A stretch of DNA of 64,000 nt from Clostridium sp031626875 (GTDB lineage Bacteria; Bacillota; Clostridia; Clostridiales; Clostridiaceae): positions 36,081 to 100,080 of the forward strand of contig NZ_JANDMF010000014.1 in NCBI RefSeq assembly GCF_031626875.1, in the 5' to 3' direction. Below are positions 27,180-36,148 of the stretch, piece by piece. The position numbers and the translations under genes are program-made. Each line of letters opens with the position of its first letter. Positions within the stretch are counted from its first letter, which is position 1. The notes under the pieces are model-generated. The model had not been told where the DNA came from. It saw only the letters and a list, made by a program, of their open reading frames with translations, and did not search any database.

Positions 27180-27275
27180 CAGCATATTCTTCAGAATATT
27201 TCCATAAGTGAGCCTCCAAATCTATGATTTGGCAAGGCAAACTTACTCAGCGAAGGTACCTGAGTCGAGTTTCCT
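27180..27275 (-). repeat. Repeat copy B, possible structured RNA
   Basis: On the minus strand it forms three hairpins: CTCAG-loop-CTGAG; GCC TTG CCAAATC-ATA-GATTTGG A GGC; and ATATTCT-GA-AGAATAT. It shares about three quarters of its bases with copy C and is 30 bases from copy A in the same orientation. It precedes the small peptide gene. Confidence 0.65.
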
Positions 27276-27304
27276 TAAATATGGTGAAGAATATTTCCAT
27301 ATTT

Positions 27305-27392
27305 ATTCTCAAGAATATCATAAAAGAACCCCTAAATTTATAATTTGCTCATTCAAACTTATTCAGCTAAGGTATCTGAGTTGAGTTTACCT
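27305..27392 (-). repeat. Repeat copy A, possible structured RNA
   Basis: This more divergent copy keeps the same order of elements: CTCAG-loop-CTGAA, a GAA/TTC outer stem around AAATT-ATA-AATTT, and a TATTCT-TG-AGAATA hairpin. The outer stem GAA/TTC replaces GCC/GGC of copy B with pairing retained. Confidence 0.55.
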
Positions 27393-27418
27393 AGATATAA
27401 TGAATAACATTCTTAAAA

Positions 27419-27463
27419 AAAATCCTCCACAATGCTTGTTTGCATCATAGAGGATTTCTTTTT
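27419..27463 (-). terminator. Terminator after the SDR gene
   Basis: The minus strand reads AAATCCTC, an imperfect stem with a GCAAACAAGC tip, GAGGATTT, then several T residues. Confidence 0.88.
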
Positions 27464-27481
27464 ATATATTTATTTTCAAAT

Positions 27482-28345
27482 TTATTTTATCCCTCTTATT
27501 ACATCCATAGATGGACTTCCACCATTAAACATATTCTTAATTCTTAGTTCTATAAGCGGATTTAAGTATGGATGTGTAAGTATATAAAATTCTTCTTGTT
27601 CAATTGCTTTAAAGATAGCTGGAGCTACTATATCCATGGAAACTCCACCTTGGATACCTTTATGCTTCATTTCTTCTTCCTTTTTATATAATTCACTTTG
27701 ATAATATGGTTCACTCATATCATTTGCAAATTCCTTTTGTCTATGTCTTTCACAATTGTCAAGATCTGTTGCTATAAATCCCGGACAAAAAACTGACATT
27801 TTTATTTTATCTGTCTCACATTGAAGATCTAAATAAGTAGATTCAGATAATCCAATTGTTGCAAACTTAGAAGTATGATAAGCTGACATTCCATTTAAAT
27901 CCAATAGCCCTGCTACAGATGAAGTATTCACTATATGACACTCTGTCCCTTGTTTTAGCATTATTGGTATAAATACTTTTTGACCATTTACCATTCCACC
28001 TACATTAACTCTCATAGTCCATTCCCAGTCATTTAGAGATATTAACCATGATGGTCCTGGAACTATAATTCCTGCATTGTTGAATAATAAGTCTACATGT
28101 TGAAATCTTTCAATAGTCTTCTTTGCAAGCATTTCCATATCAGCATATTTAATAACATCCATTTGAACAGCTAAAACTTCAGCACCATAACCTTTAAGTT
28201 CTTCTTCAGCTCTCTTTAAATCTGTTTCATCAATATCAGCTATTACTACTTTAACAGATCTTTTAGCACATTCCTTAGCTATTTCAAGACCTATCCCATT
28301 TGCTCCTCCTGTAATAACTGCTACCTTATCTTTAAAATCTTTCAT
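27482..28345 (-). CDS. Short-chain dehydrogenase/reductase
   Basis: This 287-residue NAD(P)-dependent oxidoreductase has the Rossmann cofactor motif TGGANGIGLEIA (about residue 12), the acidic residue after strand 2 (VIADID), NNAGI (about 90) and the catalytic Ser and YHTSK (about 155). The acidic residue in VIADID suggests NAD rather than NADP. A C-terminal tail after residue 230 is longer than in minimal SDRs. It lies 24 bases after an acetoacetate-decarboxylase-family gene, so the two may act on the same beta-keto or hydroxy acid. Confidence 0.92.
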   Translation of the reverse strand: MKDFKDKVAVITGGANGIGLEIAKECAKRSVKVVIADIDETDLKRAEEELKGYGAEVLAVQMDVIKYADMEMLAKKTIERFQHVDLLFNNAGIIVPGPSWLISLNDWEWTMRVNVGGMVNGQKVFIPIMLKQGTECHIVNTSSVAGLLDLNGMSAYHTSKFATIGLSESTYLDLQCETDKIKMSVFCPGFIATDLDNCERHRQKEFANDMSEPYYQSELYKKEEEMKHKGIQGGVSMDIVAPAIFKAIEQEEFYILTHPYLNPLIELRIKNMFNGGSPSMDVIRGIK

Positions 28346-28369
28346 TGCCTGGATCCTCCTTTTAATTTA

Positions 28370-29161
28370 TTAATTTTCTTCCCACCAGTCCCATTTCGTA
28401 TAGGAATAAGGTACATAAGCCATTGGATCAACCTCAGCTAAAACTTCACCTCTTAAAAGCACTGCTGTTCCTACTGTGTAGCTACATCCTAACATTTTTA
28501 CAACTTCTAATTCTGTCCAAGGGTCATGTTGTGAATCATTTAATTTCATCTCGAATTCACCGTTTTCAATTACTTTGGTATCTACAGTTGTTCCTTGACT
28601 TACAAGCCTTGGACTTAAGTCATATCCTTTTCCATCTGGTGACTTAGAATATTTAAAATTAAATATAGGTAATCCTTTTCCATAAATATCATTAATCATG
28701 CTTTGTTCATCTTTATCATTAAAATTTCCATTAAGTTTTGCCTTAACATTAAAGAACTCAATTCCATGTCTAGATACACTTCCTTCAACTGTATCTCCAT
28801 CTTTTTTCAATTCAATTTCTGCCATTTTCTTAGGGAAACCATAAATTTCTCTTCCCAGTGCCATTGCCATCCCATCACTTATAGGCATTGATAAACAATA
28901 ATTACCTAACTTTCCATTAAAGTCTGCTAATATAAATAAAGCTGCTTCCTTATAGCCTGGACAAAAATTAGTTCTTGGATAATCTGCTATAAAAGCACTT
29001 ACTAGAGGTCTTTTGGCAGGTTTTAATGGTGGTGGAAGAAGCCTTTCAATAATTTCAGGTTTTGTTTCCCAATAAACTGTAATAGTTTCTGAATCGTAAA
29101 AAGTTGTTGGTTTACTTGTTGACTTTATAATATCACTTGGATCTTTTATAAAACTTCTCAT
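28370..29161 (-). CDS. Acetoacetate decarboxylase family protein
   Basis: This 263-residue protein fits the acetoacetate decarboxylase fold. GREIYGFPKKMAEIEL (about residue 103) contains the paired lysines of which one forms the Schiff base in true decarboxylases, and RLLPPPLKP (about 40) is the typical N-terminal block. It is longer than the solventogenic Adc of about 245 residues and its sequence differs from that enzyme, so it may act on another keto acid or as an aldolase-dehydratase. It lies upstream of an SDR gene in a two-gene unit. Confidence 0.82.
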   Translation of the reverse strand: MRSFIKDPSDIIKSTSKPTTFYDSETITVYWETKPEIIERLLPPPLKPAKRPLVSAFIADYPRTNFCPGYKEAALFILADFNGKLGNYCLSMPISDGMAMALGREIYGFPKKMAEIELKKDGDTVEGSVSRHGIEFFNVKAKLNGNFNDKDEQSMINDIYGKGLPIFNFKYSKSPDGKGYDLSPRLVSQGTTVDTKVIENGEFEMKLNDSQHDPWTELEVVKMLGCSYTVGTAVLLRGEVLAEVDPMAYVPYSYTKWDWWEEN

Positions 29162-29373
29162 TAATATTTCCTCCTCATAATTAAAATATTTTTCATATCA
29201 GAGATAAACTGCCAAATAAAAGGATACTTTATCTCAATAAAAAACACTTCTATTGAAATTTTTTCCACAAATTCATATTACTAATAAAATGACTAAAAGT
29301 CAATATATTCTATGTTTGTATTTTCTAAATAAATTAAACATTCTGAAAACAACTTAACTTTTTTCTAAAATAA

Positions 29374-29412
29374 AAATCCTTCACAATGTATCTCTACACT
29401 ATGAAGGACTTT
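29374..29412 (-). terminator. Terminator after the ABC exporter operon
   Basis: The minus strand forms AGTCCTTCATAGTGTA, loop, TACATTGTGAAGGAT with minor mismatches, then TTTTTATTTT, 15 bases past the stop codon. Confidence 0.87.
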
Positions 29413-29427
29413 CTTTAATCTCGTTTT

Positions 29428-31215
29428 CTAAGCTCCCTCGTTCAAAAACTCATATTGAGCTGAATATAATCCATAATAAGCTTTCCTTTTAGAAATAAGC
29501 TCATCATGATTTCCAGATTCTATAATTCTTCCACCTTCAACTACCATAATCTTATCACAGTCTCTTATAGTTGAAAGTCTATGAGCTATAACAAAGGAAG
29601 TTCTTCCTTGAAGTAATTTTTCTATACCTTTTTGCACTAATCTTTCTGTTTGTGTATCTATATTAGAAGTTGCTTCATCTAATATAAGAATTCTTGGATT
29701 AGCTAATAGAGCTCTTGCAAAGGATACTAATTGCCTTTGTCCAAGTGATAACCTAGATCCTCTTTCATTAACTTCTGTTTCATATCCTTTTTCAAGTTTA
29801 ATAATAAAATCATGAGCATCAACAGCTTTTGCAGCTGCAATTACCTCTTCATCTGTAGCATCCAATCTACCATATCTTATATTTTCCATTATAGTTGTAG
29901 AAAAAAGGAATGTATCTTGAAGCATTATTCCCATTTGATTTCTATAAGACTCTAATTTTACATTTCTTATATCTTTTCCATCTACTAATATTTCACCAGT
30001 ACTAACATCATAAAATCTACTTAGAAGTGAAACTATTGTTGATTTTCCTGCACCAGTAGCACCTACTAAAGCAACCTTTTCCCCTGGATTAACCTTAAAA
30101 CTTACTTCCTTTAATACATCAGACCCTTCTTCATAGGAAAATCCAACATTTTTAAATTCAACTTCGCCTTGAATTTTAGGCATATCTACTGCCTCTTCCT
30201 TATCTTTTATAACTGGCTCTACATCTAGAATATCAAATATTCTATCTGCAGCTGAAAGATTAGTTACTAAAGTATTATAAAAACTTGAAAGGTTCATTAT
30301 AGGTCTCCAAAACATTCCAGCATACATAGAAAATGCAATTAAAGTACCTATTTGAATTTCCCCACTAATTACTATCTTATACCCAACAGCAAATACTACT
30401 AAAGTAGCTACTCCAGCTGATAATTCAACTAGTGGCCAAAACATATCATTCAATCTTACTGCTGCATTCCAAGATTTTTTTAAACTTTTTACTAAGGCTC
30501 TAAATTCTTTATCAGTATCATTTTCTTTAGCAAAAGATTGTACAACCTTAACTCCTGAAAATTCTTCATGGGTGAAGGCATTTAAATTTGATCTTTTCTT
30601 TCTATATATTTCCCATCTTCTTCTTGAAAATATTTCAATGCAAAACATAGCTATTGCAAGAATAGGAAGAAGTGCTATACAAACTAATGCAAGTTTTACA
30701 TTAAGCATTAACATAGCAACTGCAATTAGAAGTAAGTTTAATAATTGAGGAATTAATTGCTGAATACTTTGGTTAAATAGGTTTTTTAGTGCATTAACGT
30801 CCCCAACTACCCTTGCAAGAATTTTTCCCACAGGCCTACTATCAAAAAAATCAAAAGAAAGATCTTGAATATGAGTATATAATTCTCGTCGTATATTTAG
30901 AAGTATATTATTTGTAACCGAATAAATCTTTTTCCATCTAAGTAGAGATATTCCCCATGCTACTAAATTAAGTGTTACAAGTATTACACCAATAAATATA
31001 AGCCCATTTATATCATGATTTGCTACTTTATCATCAATTGCTATTTTCAAAAGATATGGATTCAAAACTCCACATAACATTACATATAACATAAGAGCTA
31101 TTACTAACACAGATTCTTTTTTGTAAGGTTTTAAATAAACTAATAACCTTCCTATAAGCTCTCTTTTACTTCTTCTTGTTGTATATTCATCTTTTCTTGT
31201 TGTATTACGTGCCAT
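29428..31215 (-). CDS. Heterodimeric ABC multidrug exporter subunit with catalytic Walker B (BmrD/LmrD-like)
   Basis: This 595-residue half-transporter has six membrane helices (about residues 35-325) and a nucleotide-binding domain with Walker A GATGAGKST (about 390), a signature-region SRLSLGQRQLVSFARAL (about 488) and Walker B ILILDEATSNID with the catalytic Glu. Its start ATG overlaps the stop of the upstream gene (TAATG), so translation is coupled. Together with its partner it would export drugs or lipids. Note LSLGQ in place of LSGGQ in the signature, a common variant in one half of heterodimers. Confidence 0.92.
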   Translation of the reverse strand: MARNTTRKDEYTTRRSKRELIGRLLVYLKPYKKESVLVIALMLYVMLCGVLNPYLLKIAIDDKVANHDINGLIFIGVILVTLNLVAWGISLLRWKKIYSVTNNILLNIRRELYTHIQDLSFDFFDSRPVGKILARVVGDVNALKNLFNQSIQQLIPQLLNLLLIAVAMLMLNVKLALVCIALLPILAIAMFCIEIFSRRRWEIYRKKRSNLNAFTHEEFSGVKVVQSFAKENDTDKEFRALVKSLKKSWNAAVRLNDMFWPLVELSAGVATLVVFAVGYKIVISGEIQIGTLIAFSMYAGMFWRPIMNLSSFYNTLVTNLSAADRIFDILDVEPVIKDKEEAVDMPKIQGEVEFKNVGFSYEEGSDVLKEVSFKVNPGEKVALVGATGAGKSTIVSLLSRFYDVSTGEILVDGKDIRNVKLESYRNQMGIMLQDTFLFSTTIMENIRYGRLDATDEEVIAAAKAVDAHDFIIKLEKGYETEVNERGSRLSLGQRQLVSFARALLANPRILILDEATSNIDTQTERLVQKGIEKLLQGRTSFVIAHRLSTIRDCDKIMVVEGGRIIESGNHDELISKRKAYYGLYSAQYEFLNEGA

Positions 31216-32951
31216 TATATCACCTCTTCTTCTAGAGAATCAAAGTCTTTAAACTGTTCAGCATAGATGTCATAATACGCTCCTCTTTTTTGAAGCAATT
31301 CATCATGTTTTCCTATTTCTTTTATTTCTCCATTTTCAAAATAAATTATAATATCTGCATTTTTAACTGCTGAAATTCTATGAGCTATTATAAATGTTGT
31401 TGAAGATTTTTTTCTATTATTTAAATTTACTAATAACTCATGTTCTGTTTCCATATCTAACGCTGAAGTAGCATCATCCAAAACTAGAATTGGAGCATGT
31501 CTAAGTAAAGCCCTTGCAATAGATAATCTTTGTTTTTGACCACCAGAAAGACCTAAACCTCTTTCTCCTATCTCTGTTTCAAATCCATCTTCTAATGAAT
31601 CTACAAAATCAAAACAACATGCAGTTTTGCAAGCTTTAACAACTTCATCATATTCTGCTCTTCCATTACTGAATTTTATGTTATTCAAGATAGAATCTGA
31701 AAACAAGAATGTATCTTGAGGAACTATACTCATATTTCTTCTAAGTTTAGTTAAATCATACTCTTTAACATTAACTCCATCTACAAGTACTTCTCCTATG
31801 CTAACATCATAATGTCTACCAATTAAGCTAAGAAGAGAAGATTTTCCTGAACCTGTAGTTCCCATTACAGCAACTGTACTGCCAGCTGGAATTTTTAAAT
31901 TTATATTTCTTAACACTTCTTCATCTTTATATTTGAATGTAACATCTTTAAATTCAATTTCACCTTTAATTTTCTCTGGACAATATCCATGCTCCTTACT
32001 TTTAACTTCTGTTTCTCTATCCATTATTTTGAAAATCTTTTTTGCAGAAGCTGCTGTTCTAGAAAGAAGATTAATTAAATCTCCAAGCATTCTCATAGGC
32101 CATATTAAATTCCATATATAACTACTAAATGCCATTAAAACACCTAAGGTAATTTCTTCATTGGATACAAAATATCCACCTAAAACAATCATAATGACTA
32201 ATGAAACATTTGTTAAAAATTCAATTGGCGGAAAATACCTTCCTATGATATCAGCTTGTTCCATATTTAAATCATAATAATCTTTATTTAATTTCATAAA
32301 TTTTTTTATTTCATATTTTTCTCTAGTAAATGCTTTAACAAGTCTTACACCTGCAATATTTTCCTGTGCTGATGTGTTTATCTCTGCTGTTTTATCACTT
32401 ATCTTTCCATAACTTTCACCAAATTTATTTTCAAGTTTCATTCCTATAAATCCAATTGGAATCATGATTACCACACAAGCTAATGCAAGTTTCCAATTAA
32501 GATAAAATAGAATCACTGTTGAAAGCACAAAATACAATATATTTTCAACAAACAACCTAAGGCCAAATGCTATGGTTTCCCAAATTGTTTCTGCATCCTC
32601 CCCAATCCTTGACATTAGTTCCCCAGTATTCATATCGTCAAAGTATTTAAATTCTAATGTCTGTATATGATTAAATAAATCATCCTTTACTTCCTCATGT
32701 ACTTCACTACTAGTAATATCATAAAGATATTCCTTTATATATCCAAATACTGCTTTGAAAATTGTTATTCCAAGAAGCGTTAAAATAATAGGCCCTATTA
32801 CACTGGTATCTCCTCCAGTAATCCCTTTATCTAAGAATTCTTTTTGTAGAAAAGGAACACATAGATCTAACCCAATAACTGCTAACATTGCTACACTACC
32901 TATTATTACCCACAACTTGTACTTTAAAATATACCTTAATATTCTCTTCAT
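31215..32951 (-). CDS. Heterodimeric ABC multidrug exporter subunit with degenerate Walker B (BmrC/LmrC-like)
   Basis: This 578-residue half-transporter has six membrane helices (about residues 15-310), Walker A GTTGSGKSS (about 375), signature LSGGQKQRLSIARALL and Walker B ILVLDDATSALD. Asp replaces the catalytic Glu, which marks the degenerate site of heterodimeric exporters such as BmrCD. The open frame extends to 33083, but that part overlaps two terminators; the ATG at 32951 has AGGAGGGG upstream and is the start. A leader peptide gene and tandem terminators precede it, as in the bmrBCD operon. Confidence 0.92.
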   Translation of the reverse strand: MKRILRYILKYKLWVIIGSVAMLAVIGLDLCVPFLQKEFLDKGITGGDTSVIGPIILTLLGITIFKAVFGYIKEYLYDITSSEVHEEVKDDLFNHIQTLEFKYFDDMNTGELMSRIGEDAETIWETIAFGLRLFVENILYFVLSTVILFYLNWKLALACVVIMIPIGFIGMKLENKFGESYGKISDKTAEINTSAQENIAGVRLVKAFTREKYEIKKFMKLNKDYYDLNMEQADIIGRYFPPIEFLTNVSLVIMIVLGGYFVSNEEITLGVLMAFSSYIWNLIWPMRMLGDLINLLSRTAASAKKIFKIMDRETEVKSKEHGYCPEKIKGEIEFKDVTFKYKDEEVLRNINLKIPAGSTVAVMGTTGSGKSSLLSLIGRHYDVSIGEVLVDGVNVKEYDLTKLRRNMSIVPQDTFLFSDSILNNIKFSNGRAEYDEVVKACKTACCFDFVDSLEDGFETEIGERGLGLSGGQKQRLSIARALLRHAPILVLDDATSALDMETEHELLVNLNNRKKSSTTFIIAHRISAVKNADIIIYFENGEIKEIGKHDELLQKRGAYYDIYAEQFKDFDSLEEEVI

Positions 32952-32991
32952 TACGCCCCTCCTAATGTTTACTAATTTCCACAGACTAAGC

Positions 32992-33094
32992 AAAAAAGGC
33001 CATGGATATCCCACGACCTTAAAAATTACATAAAAAAATCTATCTAGAATGAATTTTTCTAAAATAAAAAAGGTCATGGACAATAGCCCACAAC
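32992..33094 (-). promoter_or_regulatory. Tandem attenuator terminators before the ABC exporter
   Basis: Terminator 1 (33066-33094, minus) is GGTTGTGG, loop, CCATGACC with a T tract. Terminator 2 (32992-33018) is GGTCGTGG, loop, CCATGGCC with a T tract. Both lie between the leader peptide gene and the exporter. CAATAGTCC inside the leader gene (33158-33166) can pair with GGGCTATTG of terminator 1 (33081-33089), a candidate antiterminator. Confidence 0.82.
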
Positions 33095-33132
33095 CTCATA
33101 AATACAAAGTGCTGTAAATAGCAAAGTTATTT

Positions 33133-33237
33133 TTATATAGACCTTGCTATAGAGGTAGGACTATTGATAAATTGTGATAATCTAAGATTAATAATTTGTG
33201 CCATAAAAATGACTGCTTTTTTATACATTAAAAACAT
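33133..33237 (-). CDS. Leader peptide, 34 residues (BmrB-like role)
   Basis: The frame starts with ATG at 33237, seven bases after a perfect AAAGGAGG, and encodes a 34-residue peptide beginning MFLMYKKAVIFMAQII. Translation is supported by the very strong ribosome binding site. The gene is followed by a possible hairpin (ATAGCAAGG with CTTTGCTAT) and two terminators, then the exporter genes. In Bacillus, translation of the bmrB leader under ribosome-targeting antibiotics relieves termination upstream of bmrCD; the same logic is likely here. The peptide has no visible sequence resemblance that I can vouch for. Confidence 0.75.
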   Translation of the reverse strand: MFLMYKKAVIFMAQIINLRLSQFINSPTSIARSI

Positions 33238-33694
33238 AATCCTACCTCCTTTCGAATTTAAAATATTATTTATTCTATGTTTTCTAGTATATTCCATCTG
33301 GAATACATTGTCAATGTTTATGTGCAATTTTTTTTACAATTTAACTTCCAACACAAACCCAACTTTACTATTTTGTTTTATCTGTTCTTTTTACAAAAAG
33401 CCAACACAACCCACTACAAATATCTAGTAATTATATTTATTTGTGTTATAATATCTCTATAGTAAATTTTTTCTAATAATTAAAATATATTCTATTACAG
33501 CTATTATATGCTTTAAAAATTTAAACTTTAAAGGATGTGATAATTAAAGGAAAAACTACTTTTTGTTTGTCTTTGCTTTTTTATATATTTTTCTTTTAAT
33601 TTAATTCATATTAATAAGAAAGCAAATACCATAAACAATTGCAACTCTTAAGTAAACGTTTAACAAAAAAATATAGAATGGAGTGTGTTTTTAA
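33238..33694. other. Intergenic region between divergent transcripts, 457 bases
   Basis: It must hold the promoters of the leader peptide/exporter operon and of the PL11 lyase. A TAAACGTTTA palindrome lies at 33653-33662. Plus-strand frames at 33164-33462 are chance frames overlapping the leader. I see no other gene. Confidence 0.6.
33650..33664 (+). promoter_or_regulatory. cre-like / LacI-family operator candidate before the PL11 gene
   Basis: AAGTAAACGTTTAACA contains the central CG palindrome typical of LacI/CcpA family operators but does not fit the full cre consensus. It lies about 30 bases before the lyase start codon, close to where a repressor would act. Confidence 0.4.
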
Positions 33695-36055
33695 ATGCGT
33701 AAATTAAAGATTGTTTCCTTATTTCTTTCATCGTTTATTGTATCCTCTTCATTAACTACTTTTGTAAAAAATCCATTAAAAGTAAATGCTGCAACAGTTG
33801 ATTCAACTATACATACTGGAGCTAGGCAAATGGAAACCTTAGATCGTGGACTTATTGCTACAAAAGTTAATGATGGTGTATATATTGGATGGCGACTACT
33901 TGGTACTGATGATCCTAATATAGAATTTAATATTTACAAAGAAGGAATTAAGCTTAATTCAAAACCTATTACAAATAGTACAAACTATGTAGATTCTAAT
34001 GGTGATGGAAGTTCCAGATATTATATTAGGCCTATTGTTAATGGTGTTGAATTAGCAGCTACTGATTATGTAAAACCTTCAACTAGTCCTTATATATCCA
34101 TACCACTTCAAGTACCACAAGGTGGAACAATCCCCCAAGCTGGGACAAGCCCTGATGCAAATTACACTTACGATGTAAACGATGGCAGCGTTGCTGATTT
34201 AGATGGTGATGGACAATATGAATATATTGTAAAATGGAATCCAACAAACGCTAAGGACAATTCACAATCTGGGTATACTGGCAATGTATATATTGATGCA
34301 TACAAACAAGATGGAACTCGTCTTTGGAGAATTGACTTAGGCAAAAATATTAGAGCTGGTGCTCATTACACACAATTTTTAGCATATGATTTTGATGGTG
34401 ATGGAAAGGCAGAAATTGCTTTTAGAACAGCTGATGGAACTGTTGATGGTGTTGGAAATGTTATAGGCGATAAAAATGCAGATTATAGAACTGATAAGGG
34501 ATATGTCTTAAGTGGTAATGAATATTTAACTGTATTTAATGGTCAAACAGGCGCTGCTATGTCTAATATTCCTTTTGCTCCAGAACGTGGTAGCGTATCT
34601 GACTGGGGTGATAGTTATGGTAATCGTGTAGATAGATTTCTAGCTGGGGTGGCCTATTTGGATGGAGTTCACCCAAGTATAATTATGTCTAGAGGTTACT
34701 ATGTAAAAACTGCTATCTCTGCTTATGACTTTAAAGATGGTAAACTATCATCTCGTTGGAATTTCATTGCTGATCAAAATCAAAACAGTGATTATCAAGG
34801 AAGAGGTAACCATAATTTATCTATTGCTGATGTAGATGGTGACAATAATGATGAAATTATATTTGGTTCAGCTGCAATAGACGATAATGGAAAAGGCTTA
34901 TATCAGACTGGGCTTTCTCATGGTGATGCTCTTCATGTTGGTGATTTAGACCCTACTAGACCAGGTCTTGAGGTTTTCCAAGTTCATGAAGATAAAACTT
35001 GTAAATACAATGCAGAAGTTCATGATGCAAAAACTGGCGAAATTCTCATGGGTGTTAAAGTTGCTGATGGTGATTGTGGGCGTGGAGTTGCTGCTGATAT
35101 AGATCCTCGTTATCCTGGTGAAGAAGTTTGGGCTGCCAAACAAGTTGGACTTTATTCAATTAAAGGTGAAAAAATAGCAGATGCTGCAAATGCCCCTACT
35201 GCTATGAATTTTGCTACATGGTGGGATGGTGACCTTTCTCGTGAACTTTTAGATGATACTAAAATATATAAATGGGATTATGAAAATGGTAAGATGAAAA
35301 CAATTCTTGATGCTACTGGATCAGCTTCAAATAACTCAACTAAAGCAACTCCAGTATTACAAGCTGATATTCTAGGGGATTGGAGAGAGGAAGTTGTTTG
35401 GAGATCTGCTGATAATAAAGAGCTTCGTATATACTCCACTACTGATGTTACAAATTATCGCTTTGATACATTAATGCATGATCCTGTTTATAGATTAGGT
35501 GTTGCTTGGCAAAATGTTGGTTACAATCAACCACCTCATACTAGTTATTTCCTAGGAACAGGTATGAAAACTCCTTCAAAACCTAATATATATACTGTTA
35601 ATGGTAATGTAACATCCTTAACATTAGCTGATTCTATTGATGTTAATCAAGGTGAAAGTTTCTCTTTACCTGAAAATGTACTAGCAACCTTTGGTAATGG
35701 TACTAAAAAAACTGTTTCTGTAACATGGAATAAGATAGATACCTCAAAAACAGGTCAGTTTATTGTAAACGGTGTAATTCAAGATACTAATCAAAAAGTT
35801 ACTCAAACTATAAATATAGTAGAAAAGAAACAATTAACTCAACCAACTGTTGACCCAAATAAAAATGAAAATAATCCAAAACCAGAAGATACTAATACAC
35901 TTACAAATCCTGACCCATCAATAGATGACCCTGAAAACAACACAGCTAAAACTAGTGATAATAATTCTATTTTTCTTCTTACTGCAGCTTCATTACTAGC
36001 TTTATCTAGCTGTATTTTTCTCATTGCTAGAAGAAATTTTAAAAATAAGATGTAA
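33695..36055 (+). CDS. Secreted rhamnogalacturonan lyase, PL11 family (YesW-like)
   Basis: This 786-residue enzyme should cleave rhamnogalacturonan I of pectin by beta-elimination. A signal peptide covers about residues 1-32. The PL11 body starts with RQMETLDRGLIATKVNDG (about residue 44) and contains Ca-binding repeats DLDGDGQYEYIV and DFDGDGKAEIAF. A bacterial Ig-like domain (about 655-710), a Pro/Asn/Glu linker, and a C-terminal NTAKTSDNN, hydrophobic helix and RRNFKNKM tail follow. That tail looks like a sortase-type anchor with a non-standard motif. The lyase is not next to the carbohydrate cluster at 46-60 kb, and no rhamnogalacturonan importer is adjacent. Confidence 0.92.
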   Translation: MRKLKIVSLFLSSFIVSSSLTTFVKNPLKVNAATVDSTIHTGARQMETLDRGLIATKVNDGVYIGWRLLGTDDPNIEFNIYKEGIKLNSKPITNSTNYVDSNGDGSSRYYIRPIVNGVELAATDYVKPSTSPYISIPLQVPQGGTIPQAGTSPDANYTYDVNDGSVADLDGDGQYEYIVKWNPTNAKDNSQSGYTGNVYIDAYKQDGTRLWRIDLGKNIRAGAHYTQFLAYDFDGDGKAEIAFRTADGTVDGVGNVIGDKNADYRTDKGYVLSGNEYLTVFNGQTGAAMSNIPFAPERGSVSDWGDSYGNRVDRFLAGVAYLDGVHPSIIMSRGYYVKTAISAYDFKDGKLSSRWNFIADQNQNSDYQGRGNHNLSIADVDGDNNDEIIFGSAAIDDNGKGLYQTGLSHGDALHVGDLDPTRPGLEVFQVHEDKTCKYNAEVHDAKTGEILMGVKVADGDCGRGVAADIDPRYPGEEVWAAKQVGLYSIKGEKIADAANAPTAMNFATWWDGDLSRELLDDTKIYKWDYENGKMKTILDATGSASNNSTKATPVLQADILGDWREEVVWRSADNKELRIYSTTDVTNYRFDTLMHDPVYRLGVAWQNVGYNQPPHTSYFLGTGMKTPSKPNIYTVNGNVTSLTLADSIDVNQGESFSLPENVLATFGNGTKKTVSVTWNKIDTSKTGQFIVNGVIQDTNQKVTQTINIVEKKQLTQPTVDPNKNENNPKPEDTNTLTNPDPSIDDPENNTAKTSDNNSIFLLTAASLLALSSCIFLIARRNFKNKM

Positions 36056-36081
36056 ATTTATGCAAACAACATAAAAAAATG

Positions 36082-36128
36082 AAACAAGCTATCTAAAATA
36101 GAAGAAATCTATTCTAGGTAGCTTGTTT
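36082..36128. terminator. Shared terminator of the PL11 and small peptide genes
   Basis: AAACAAGCTATCTA and TAGGTAGCTTGTTT form a long stem with an inner AATAGA/TCTATT helix. T tracts follow on both strands, so it can end both convergent transcripts. Confidence 0.88.
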
Positions 36129-36148
36129 AAAATCACTCAACTCTTTAA

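Noticed and set aside
26528..27392. Repeat copies read as fragments of a transposase gene
   Set aside because: Translations in all frames of the three copies are broken by stops and do not agree in frame, while the stems show compensatory changes.
33164..33462. Plus-strand frames opposite the leader peptide
   Set aside because: They lack ribosome binding sites, overlap the leader peptide and promoter region, and have low-complexity composition.
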